From: Nocardioides islandensis
GTDB lineage: Bacteria; Actinomycetota; Actinomycetes; Propionibacteriales; Nocardioidaceae
Assembly (NCBI RefSeq): GCF_015352455.1
Contig: NZ_JADKPN010000017.1
Location: 1-64,000, forward strand
Direction: 5' to 3'
Length of the DNA: 64,000 nt
The translations under genes and the position numbers were made by a program. Shown here piece after piece: positions 36,459-43,469 of this stretch (the stretch's first letter is position 1; each line of letters starts with the position of its first letter). The notes under the pieces were generated by a model. The model searched no databases. It was not told the origin of the DNA and saw nothing but the letters and a program-made list of their open reading frames with translations.

Positions 36459-38213
36459 GTGAAGCGCGTCGTCGGGGTTGTCGTGTGGCTCCTCGTCCTC
36501 GTCGGCGTGATGTCGTGGCCGGCCGTCTCCTACAACTGGTCGACCGGCCAGACGGCGTACGAGGAGACGACGATCCGGTCGTACGACGCGGCGTTCACGA
36601 TCGACGACGACGGTGACCTGCACGCGGTGGAGACCCTCGTCGTGGACTTCCCGAGCGGCGGCAAGCACGGCATCTTCCGGTTCTTCGACGAGGCCGACCA
36701 GAGCGCCACGCACGCCCGGCGCGTGCCGCACGACATCTCGGTCACCCGCGACGGCTCGTCGGAGCCGTTCACGCTGCTCGACGAGCGCAACGGGCGGTTC
36801 ACCAACGTGCGCATCGGTGACGCCGACGTCTTCCTGGACCCGGGCGAGCACACCTACGTCATCGACTACCAGATCGACGGCGTGCTCGAGCCGGGCACGA
36901 CCGGCCAGCGCACGCAGCTCTACTGGAACCTCATCCCGTCGGGCTGGCTCCAGAGCATCGACAAGGCCCACCTGACCGTCACCCTGCCGGTCGCGGCCAG
37001 CGGTGTGCAGTGCGCCCGCGGCGTCGGCGCCGACAGCGGCTGCACGGTCAAGGGCGACGGGACCAAGCAGCTCACCGTCGACGCCGAGTCCCTCGCGGCC
37101 AACACGCCGATCACCGTGAAGGTCGGCCTCGACATGCCCACGCCCGACGCCGGCACGTCGGTGCCGTGGCCGGCGCGGCTGGACCCGGTGCTGGGGCGCA
37201 GCCCGCGGAACCTGGCGATCGTGCTGCTGCTCGCGCTGCTGGCCGGAGGGTTCGGCGCCGTGCAGGCGCGTCGCGTCAAGGAGAAGACCCCGCCGTACCC
37301 GCTGATGTACGCGCCGCCGGACGGCATCGGCCCGGCCCAGGGGGTCTACATCATGACCGAGCGCACCGACAAGCGCGCGTACGTCGCCTCGATCATGCAG
37401 GCGGCCGAGAAGGGCGCGGTCACCATGGACAAGCCCGACGACAAGTCGTGGACCGTGACCGACACTCAAGGGCCGCAGGGGTGGGCGGGCCTCGACCCGG
37501 TGACGCAGCGCGTGGCCCGGCTGACCGGGGGGCCGCACGAGTCGTTCACCGCATCGACGAAGGACGTCAGTGCGGGGCAGACGCTGCAGAGCGAGCTGTC
37601 GAGCTTCGACACCGCCACCAAGAGCTGGGCGAAGGAGGCCGGGTTCATGCAGAGCGCCGGTCTCGGCTGCCTCGGCGGGCTGTTCGTGATCGGCGGCGGC
37701 ATCCTCGCCCTCGCGATCGCCGGCGCCAACTGGTTCGACATGGGCATCATCGCGCTGGTCCCCGGCCTGCTGGCTGCGGGCGCCGGGCCGGTGCTGGCGA
37801 CCGGCGCGAGCACCAAGCGCACCGCCACCGGCCGCGACCTCTGGTCGCGCGTCGGTGGCTTCTACCGCGTGCTGTCGACGCCCTCGAGCCAGAACCGCTT
37901 CGACTTCTCCGGACGGCGCGAGCTCTACACGCAGTACATCCCGTGGGCCGTCGCGTTCGACTGCGCCGACGAGTGGGCGAAGAAGTACCGCGCCGAGACC
38001 GGCGAGGAGCCTCCCGTGCCCGCGTACTTCCCGGGGTACGCCGGCTCGCACACCGGCAACTACACCGACCAGATGGTCAACAGCTTCTCCTCGACCGTGA
38101 ACAGCGCCATCTCGGCGTACGCCGCCACCCAGTCCTCCTCGTCGTCCGGCGGCGGGGGCGGTGGGTTCTCCGGCGGCGGCGGTGGCGGCGGCGGGGGAGG
38201 TGGCTCCTGGTGA
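36459..38213 (+). CDS. DUF2207 membrane protein with Gly-rich tail
   Basis: A 584-residue protein with a membrane helix or signal (about 3-22), an outer beta-rich DUF2207 domain (YDAAFTIDDDGDLHAVETL, GKHGIFRFF), a membrane helix at about 245, a cytoplasmic winged-helix-like part and a final hydrophobic hairpin, ending in a Ser tract and GGGGG-rich tail. The GTG at 36459 has a -10 box TAGGCT 6 bases upstream. DUF2207 proteins are commonly encoded beside lemA, as here. Function unknown. Confidence 0.83.
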   Translation: MKRVVGVVVWLLVLVGVMSWPAVSYNWSTGQTAYEETTIRSYDAAFTIDDDGDLHAVETLVVDFPSGGKHGIFRFFDEADQSATHARRVPHDISVTRDGSSEPFTLLDERNGRFTNVRIGDADVFLDPGEHTYVIDYQIDGVLEPGTTGQRTQLYWNLIPSGWLQSIDKAHLTVTLPVAASGVQCARGVGADSGCTVKGDGTKQLTVDAESLAANTPITVKVGLDMPTPDAGTSVPWPARLDPVLGRSPRNLAIVLLLALLAGGFGAVQARRVKEKTPPYPLMYAPPDGIGPAQGVYIMTERTDKRAYVASIMQAAEKGAVTMDKPDDKSWTVTDTQGPQGWAGLDPVTQRVARLTGGPHESFTASTKDVSAGQTLQSELSSFDTATKSWAKEAGFMQSAGLGCLGGLFVIGGGILALAIAGANWFDMGIIALVPGLLAAGAGPVLATGASTKRTATGRDLWSRVGGFYRVLSTPSSQNRFDFSGRRELYTQYIPWAVAFDCADEWAKKYRAETGEEPPVPAYFPGYAGSHTGNYTDQMVNSFSSTVNSAISAYAATQSSSSSGGGGGGFSGGGGGGGGGGGSW

Positions 38214-38262
38214 GCCCGTGCCCCACAATCTGCTCAAGTCATCCAGAACAGGGGATCCCTTC

Positions 38263-38823
38263 ATGACCGGACTCATCATCGGCGGCGTCATCGTCCTCGC
38301 CCTCATCGCCTTCGGCGTCACCGGGTTCAACAAGCTCCGGACCACCGACGTGGGCGCCCAGGAGGCGCTCGGCGGCATCGACGTCCAGCTCACCCGCCGC
38401 GCCGACCTGATCCCCAACCTGGTGGACACGGTGAAGGGGTACGCCGCGCACGAGCGCGAGGTCTTCGAGGAGATCACCAAGGCCCGCTCGCAGGTCCAGG
38501 CCGCGGCCGCCGGCAGCGACGTCCCCGCGAAGGCCGCCGCCGACGCCGCCCTCCAGGGAGCCCTCGTCCGGCTGAACGCCGTCGCCGAGGCCTACCCGGA
38601 CCTCAAGGCCAACACCAACTTCCTCGACCTCCAGAAGCAGCTGGCCGACACCGAGAACCAGATCTCCTTCGCGCGCCAGTACTACAACGACGCCGTCGCC
38701 AAGCTCAACACCTTGTGCCGCACCATCCCGTGGCTGTTCTTCACCGGCATCGCCGGCGTGCACGCCCGCGAGTTCTACGAGGCGCCCGCCGGCTCGACCG
38801 AGGTACCCCGCGTCGAGTTCTGA
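38263..38823 (+). CDS. lemA: LemA family protein
   Basis: A 186-residue protein with an N-terminal membrane helix (about 2-20) and a long helical domain. LemA signatures are VQLTRRADLIPNLVDTVKGYAAHEREVFEEI, NFLDLQKQLADTENQISFARQYYNDAVAKLN and the closing WLFFTGIAG. The role is unclear. The ATG at 38263 has AGGGGA upstream; it is 49 bases after the DUF2207 stop, probably one operon, and a two-part hairpin follows. Confidence 0.9.
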   Translation: MTGLIIGGVIVLALIAFGVTGFNKLRTTDVGAQEALGGIDVQLTRRADLIPNLVDTVKGYAAHEREVFEEITKARSQVQAAAAGSDVPAKAAADAALQGALVRLNAVAEAYPDLKANTNFLDLQKQLADTENQISFARQYYNDAVAKLNTLCRTIPWLFFTGIAGVHAREFYEAPAGSTEVPRVEF

Positions 38824-38863
38824 CCCGCCCAGCCTGAGCTTGCGAAGGCTGGATGAGCGGGTC
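38822..38863 (+). terminator. two-part hairpin after lemA
   Basis: GACCCGC (38822-38828) pairs with GCGGGTC (38857-38863), and inside it CCAGCC (38829-38834) pairs with GGCTGG (38847-38852), with a 4-base bulge. It overlaps the lemA stop. The rest of the gap to 38994 has GC-rich partial repeats only. Confidence 0.6.
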
Positions 38864-38994
38864 AGGTTGAGGAGAGCCCCGCAGACCCGAGCGCAGCGAG
38901 GGGCTGCGGAGCTCGTCTCGAAACCCGGTGAGCCGAGAAGCAGCCGCTACCACGGTCGCGTGACGATGTCCGATGCCCGGCGGGTCGACCGGCG

Positions 38995-39561
38995 TCAGAC
39001 GAAGCGACGTACCTTGGCGATCGCCTCGGTCGGGACGGTGACGGCCACGCCCTCCCCGATGGCCACGAGCGTCCACCCGTCCCCCGCACGCACCAGCTTG
39101 GCCATCACCATGCCGGTCTGGGACGTACCGCCGGTGAGCGTGAACCTCGCGAGCTCGACGTCATCCTCGTCGAGCAGCCGGCAGTAGGCGTTGTTGACCC
39201 ACGTGAGGTCGTGGCCCTGGTAGCTGCTGACGAGGAACAGGATCGTGTCGACCTTGGCGTACACGCGGTCCAGGTCGACGTGGACGGTCTCGTCGTCGCC
39301 GGCACCGCTGCCGGTCTGGTTGTCGCCCTGGTGCACGACCGAGCCGTCGCGCGTCGCGAGGTTGTTGTAGAACGCGATGTCGAACAGCTGACCCTCGGCG
39401 AACTGGATGGCGGTGGCGTCGAGGTCGATGTCAGCGCGGCCGCTGGCGATGGCGCCCGCGGTCGGGTCCTTGTCCCACCCGATCCCCATCCGGACGCGCG
39501 TCAGCGCCCGTCCGTCGCCGTCGGCGACCGTCCACTCCTGCCCCGCAGTCAGCACCGTCAC
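38995..39561 (-). CDS. TerD family protein
   Basis: A 188-residue beta-sandwich protein of the tellurite-resistance/stress TerD family. It has MGIGWDKDPTAG, DIDLDATAIQF, FYNNLATRDGSVVHQGDNQTG and DDETVHVDLDRV, with the acidic pairs that bind calcium. The GTG at 39561 (VTVLTAG) is supported by a -10 box TAGGTT (39569-39574, minus strand) 7 bases upstream. It is encoded alone. Confidence 0.88.
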   Translation of the reverse strand: MTVLTAGQEWTVADGDGRALTRVRMGIGWDKDPTAGAIASGRADIDLDATAIQFAEGQLFDIAFYNNLATRDGSVVHQGDNQTGSGAGDDETVHVDLDRVYAKVDTILFLVSSYQGHDLTWVNNAYCRLLDEDDVELARFTLTGGTSQTGMVMAKLVRAGDGWTLVAIGEGVAVTVPTEAIAKVRRFV

Positions 39562-39605
39562 GGCACCGAACCTACCCGCCACCGGGATGCCGGTCGCCGC
39601 GATCC

Positions 39606-40688
39606 TCAGCGGCGCAGGAAGATCCCGGTGGCCGGCTTGGGGTCGAAGTACGTCGTCTTCGGCGGCATCACCTCGCCGGCGTCGGCGACCGCGACCAGCG
39701 CGTCCGTCGACGGTGGAGCGAGCGTGAAGAGGGCACCGGAGTCGACGTCGCAGCGCAGGGCGAGCTGGTCGACCGAGGCGGTGGCCGGGATGGTCTCCAC
39801 CTCGCGGGTCCGGCCCCCGGGTGCGGGGTCGAGCCGGTCGAGCACGCGGGCCTGGAGCACGGCGACGTCCAGGCCGGCCACGCCGGCGGGGCGCTCCTCG
39901 TCGTCGGTGAGCTCGAACCAGCGGTGACCGACGTACATCCCGATCGCCCCGCTCACCGGGACGGTGGGCCGACCGGTCTCCCGGACGTCGAAGCCCTCCG
40001 ACACCAGCCGGATCAGCGCGTCGGGGTCGACCGGGCCGGGGACCCGGCGGTGGAAGGAGTCCAGGCGCAGCCCGTCCATCGGGTGCACCACGCAGAGGAG
40101 GCCGGCGTCCGCGGGCTTGCCGGCCGTCTCCCACTCCTCGAGAGCCGCCGTGGCGCGGTGGTGGCCGTCGGCGATGTAGAAGTCGGTCGCACCCAGCTCC
40201 TCGGCGAGCGCGCTGGTGGCGTCGCCCTCCGGCAGCCGCCACACCGTCTGCTGGATGCCGTGCGGGCCGATGAAGTCCAGCAGCGGCTCGCTGCGCTGCA
40301 CCTCATCGAGCGTCCGGGTGTACTCCGGCCCGGCGCGGTGCAGCAGCTCCACGAGGGCGGGCGGGCCGTCCATGGTCGCGTGGTGCCACACCAGGGCCTC
40401 GACCCGCTGCGGGTGCACCGCTTCGTGGCCGCGCACCCGCCCGTCGGCCACGGCCTGCACCGAGACCTCGCAGACCACGCCGGAGTACGACGCGCCGCCC
40501 ACGGTCTGGCGGTAGACGTACAGGGAGACCGGGGTGTCGGCGTACGCGTCGGGATCGACCGCGACGCGGTACAGGTCGATGCCGGACTCGTCGACGGAGT
40601 CCGAGAGGGCCGTCACGGTCTTCCGGGCCCACTCGGGACGGACCACGCGGGCGGGGAACAGGCGGACGCTGCTGCCAGGGGGGCTCAC
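39606..40688 (-). CDS. DUF1015 family protein
   Basis: A 360-residue protein of the DUF1015 (SerA-associated) family. RPEWARKTV, YRQTVGGASYSG, YIADGHHRATAALE and PPKTTYFDPKPATGIFLRR at the C-terminus are its conserved segments; GHHR suggests a nucleic-acid or nucleotide-phosphate-handling site. The GTG at 40688 overlaps the serA stop by 4 bases (GTGA), so it is translated with serA. A role in serine metabolism is inferred from this coupling only. Confidence 0.83.
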   Translation of the reverse strand: MSPPGSSVRLFPARVVRPEWARKTVTALSDSVDESGIDLYRVAVDPDAYADTPVSLYVYRQTVGGASYSGVVCEVSVQAVADGRVRGHEAVHPQRVEALVWHHATMDGPPALVELLHRAGPEYTRTLDEVQRSEPLLDFIGPHGIQQTVWRLPEGDATSALAEELGATDFYIADGHHRATAALEEWETAGKPADAGLLCVVHPMDGLRLDSFHRRVPGPVDPDALIRLVSEGFDVRETGRPTVPVSGAIGMYVGHRWFELTDDEERPAGVAGLDVAVLQARVLDRLDPAPGGRTREVETIPATASVDQLALRCDVDSGALFTLAPPSTDALVAVADAGEVMPPKTTYFDPKPATGIFLRR

Positions 40689-41905
40689 GCGCGGCTCGCG
40701 CCCAGCTCGACGACCGTCACCCCGAGCACGTGCGGCACCTGGCGCAGGTCGGCGAGCAGCTCCTCGGACGGGTGACCCTCGACGTCGATCGACGCGACGG
40801 CGGCGTCGCCGCCGCGGAACACCCGGTTGACCATGTGCTCGACGTTCAGGTGCTCGACGCTCAGCCGCTCGAGGACCTTGGCGAGCACGCCGACGCGGTC
40901 GAGGTGGCGCACGGTCAGCGTCGCCGACCCGAGCCGGTGCGGGGCGAGGTTGACGCAGTGCCGGGCCTCGCCGGCCACGAACGCGTCCACGATCTCGGCG
41001 ACGCCGTCGGCGATCGCCCGCTGCGCCTGGTTGGTCGAGGCGCCGATGTGGTGGGTGGCGACGACGTTGCGGTGCTGCGCGAGCGCCGACTCCCACGGGC
41101 CCTGGCCGGCTCCCGGCTCGTCGGCGAAGACGTCGAGGCCCGCGCGCAGCCGGCCGGCGTCGAGCGCCGCCAGCAGCGCCGGCTCGTCGACCACGTCGCC
41201 TCGCGAGGTGTTGAGCAGGATCGCTCCCGGCTTCATCCACCCGAGGAACCGCTCGTCGACCAGGTGCTTGGTGTCCGGTCCGGCCGGCACGTGCAGCGAC
41301 ACGATGTCGGAGGAGCCGACCAGCTCCTCCAGCGTCTCGCACATCGTGATGCCCAGCTCCTCGGCACGCGCCAGGCTCTCCGCCGATCGGCCGGACCTGG
41401 CCTGGGCGTGCAGCCGGATCCCGAACGCCGCCGCGCGCTCGGCCACCGCGAACCCGATCGAGCCGAGGCCGATGATGCCCATCGTCGAGCCGAGCAGGCC
41501 CTCGGCCTTCCCGTAGGTCGTCTTGTCCCACCGCCCCTCGCGCAGGTCGGCGACGTTGTCGGGGATGCGCCGGTCGAGCGCGAGCAGCAGACCCATCGTC
41601 AGCTCGGCCACCGCGACGGCGTTGCGGCCCGGCACGTTGCAGACGAAGACCCCGTGCCCGGCCGCGGCGTCGGTGTCGATCGTGTTGGTGCCCGCGCCCG
41701 CGCGGATCACCAGCGCCAGCCGGTCGGCGGCGTCGAAGACGTCCTTCGGCACCTTCGTGCTGCGCACCACCAGCCCCTCGAAGCCGGTGATCCGGCCGGC
41801 CAGGTCGTCGGCCGTGAGCGCCGGCTCCATGACGCACTCATGACCGTGGGACTCGAGGTCGGCCAGCGTCTTGTCGGGCAGCCGGTCGGCGAAGAGGATG
41901 CGCAT
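40685..41905 (-). CDS. serA: D-3-phosphoglycerate dehydrogenase
   Basis: A 406-residue NAD-dependent dehydrogenase, first enzyme of serine synthesis. The Rossmann motif is GIIGLGSIGFAVAERAAAFG, followed by LLNTSRGDVVDEPAL and the catalytic THHIGAST (His). A C-terminal ACT domain (LDRVGVLAKVLERLSVEHLNVEHM) allows serine feedback. The ASB (allosteric) domain seen in the long mycobacterial type is absent. It leads the serA-DUF1015 operon. Confidence 0.88.
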   Translation of the reverse strand: MRILFADRLPDKTLADLESHGHECVMEPALTADDLAGRITGFEGLVVRSTKVPKDVFDAADRLALVIRAGAGTNTIDTDAAAGHGVFVCNVPGRNAVAVAELTMGLLLALDRRIPDNVADLREGRWDKTTYGKAEGLLGSTMGIIGLGSIGFAVAERAAAFGIRLHAQARSGRSAESLARAEELGITMCETLEELVGSSDIVSLHVPAGPDTKHLVDERFLGWMKPGAILLNTSRGDVVDEPALLAALDAGRLRAGLDVFADEPGAGQGPWESALAQHRNVVATHHIGASTNQAQRAIADGVAEIVDAFVAGEARHCVNLAPHRLGSATLTVRHLDRVGVLAKVLERLSVEHLNVEHMVNRVFRGGDAAVASIDVEGHPSEELLADLRQVPHVLGVTVVELGASRA

Positions 41906-41999
41906 GCGCCACGACCTCCGGGACGGGTACGCCGCCGGGGCCGGCGGATCTGCGGTGAGGCTAACGCCTGGGCGAATCGGTCCGCCATGGCGGACGCGG

Positions 42000-42632
42000 T
42001 CAGAACACGTTGAGCGGCCGGAACTGCACCGAGATCCGGGGGCCGGCGTGCGCCACCTTGGGGACGGCGTGCTCCCACGTGCGCTGGCACGAGCCGCCCA
42101 TCACGACCAGGTCGCCGTGGCCCATCTCGAAGCCGATGGACTCGCCGCCGCCGCGCGGCCGCAGCGCCAGCCGTCGCGGGTCCCCGAACGAGACGATCGC
42201 GACCATCGTGTCGGCGTGCTTGCCGCGGCCGATGGTGTCGCCGTGCCAGGCGACCGAGTCGCGCCCGTCGCGGTAGAAGCAGCAGCCCGCGGTCACGAAC
42301 GGCTCGCCGAGCTCGGGCAGGTAGTGCGCGGAGAGGGCGTCGCGAGCGGTCGTCAGCAGCGGGTGCGGGAGCTCCTCGCCGACGACGTAGGTGTGCACCA
42401 GCCGGGGCACGTCGACGACGCGGTCGTACATCGGACGACGCTCGGCCCGCCACGGCACGTCCTCGACGAGCCGCTCGAGGACGTCGTCGGCGCCGACCAC
42501 GAAGTTGCGCAGGACGTCGACCCAGGCGCCGCGGGTCAGGGTGGTGCGCTCGACACCGTGGGGGGCACCGTCGAGCGGGCGCACCCCGGGAGAGGTCGCG
42601 ACCGCCCCGAAGAGGCTGCTCTGGAAGTCCAT
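42000..42632 (-). CDS. alkB: AlkB-type 2-oxoglutarate/Fe(II) dioxygenase
   Basis: A 210-residue enzyme that removes alkyl groups from DNA bases. The iron triad is His130 and Asp132 (AWHGDT) with His188 (TWEHAV); Arg199 and Arg205 in PRISVQFRPLN bind 2-oxoglutarate. The start is ATG at 42632; a -10 box TACACT (42639-42644, minus strand) is 6 bases away and a perfect LexA box sits over the -35 region, so it is damage-inducible. The frame stays open across the antisense ABC genes, which is an artefact of GC content. Confidence 0.9.
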   Translation of the reverse strand: MDFQSSLFGAVATSPGVRPLDGAPHGVERTTLTRGAWVDVLRNFVVGADDVLERLVEDVPWRAERRPMYDRVVDVPRLVHTYVVGEELPHPLLTTARDALSAHYLPELGEPFVTAGCCFYRDGRDSVAWHGDTIGRGKHADTMVAIVSFGDPRRLALRPRGGGESIGFEMGHGDLVVMGGSCQRTWEHAVPKVAHAGPRISVQFRPLNVF

Positions 42633-42638
42633 GTCGGG

Positions 42639-42668
42639 AGTGTACGACAAAGTCGAACAGATGTTCGA
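42639..42668. promoter_or_regulatory. LexA (SOS) box and alkB promoter, shared with the ABC transporter
   Basis: TCGAAC-AGAT-GTTCGA (42653-42668) is an exact match to the actinobacterial SOS box TCGAAC-N4-GTTCGA. The alkB -10 box (TACACT, minus) is at 42639-42644, which places the LexA box over its -35 region. On the plus strand CAGGCT (42684-42689) could be the -10 of the ABC gene, and its -35 would also lie in the box. Confidence 0.85.
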
Positions 42669-42695
42669 GCGTGACGGCCCTGGCAGGCTTGCGCC

Positions 42696-43460
42696 ATGAG
42701 CAGCGGGGAGGTCGCGGCCCGGGTCGTCGCCCTGACCAAGACCTACGGCACGGGCGAGGCGCGGATCACGGCGCTGGACGAGGTGAGCCTGGACATCGCC
42801 CAGGGCGAGTTCACGGCGGTGATGGGGCCGAGCGGCTCGGGCAAGTCGACGCTGATGCACTGCTGCGCGGCTCTCGACCGCGCGGACAGCGGCTCGGTGT
42901 TCATCGGCGACCAGGACCTCACCCGGCTCAAGGACAAGGCGCTGACCCGGCTGCGGCGCGACCAGATCGGGTTCGTCTTCCAGTCCTACAACCTGGTGCC
43001 GACCCTGACCGCGGAGGAGAACATCCTGCTGCCGCTCGCGATCGCGGGGCGCAAGCCGGACAACGACTGGTACGCCGGCGTGATCGCCACCGTCGGTCTC
43101 GGGGACCGCCTCTCGCACAAGCCGAGCGAGCTGTCGGGCGGCCAGCAGCAGCGGGTCGCCGTCGCGCGGGCCCTGGTCAGCCGGCCGCGCATCGTCTTCG
43201 CCGACGAGCCGACCGGCAACCTGGACTCGCGGTCCGGGGCCGAGGTGCTGGAGCTGCTGCGCAGCAGCGTCGTCGACCACGCGCAGACGGTCGTGATGGT
43301 CACCCACGACCCCGTCGCCGCGGCGTACACCGATCGCGTCGTCTTCCTCGCCGACGGCCGGATCGTCGACGAGCTGCGCGACCCCGACCGCGAGCGGGTG
43401 CTGGAGGTCATGGCCCGGATGACCGCCGCGGCCGACATCGCGCCTTCCGGATCGATCTGA
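42696..43460 (+). CDS. ABC transporter ATP-binding protein (MacB/LolD type)
   Basis: A 254-residue ATPase with Walker A GPSGSGKST (44-52), Q-loop VFQSYNLVP, signature LSGGQQQR, Walker B VFADEPTGNLDS and H-loop VTHDP. The set VFQSYNLVPTLTAEENI and TGNLD is typical of MacB/LolD/FtsE-like exporters working with FtsX permeases. The permease gene starts 9 bases downstream. Both share the 63-base gap with alkB and its LexA box. Confidence 0.92.
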   Translation: MSSGEVAARVVALTKTYGTGEARITALDEVSLDIAQGEFTAVMGPSGSGKSTLMHCCAALDRADSGSVFIGDQDLTRLKDKALTRLRRDQIGFVFQSYNLVPTLTAEENILLPLAIAGRKPDNDWYAGVIATVGLGDRLSHKPSELSGGQQQRVAVARALVSRPRIVFADEPTGNLDSRSGAEVLELLRSSVVDHAQTVVMVTHDPVAAAYTDRVVFLADGRIVDELRDPDRERVLEVMARMTAAADIAPSGSI

Positions 43461-43469
43461 GGACGCAGG

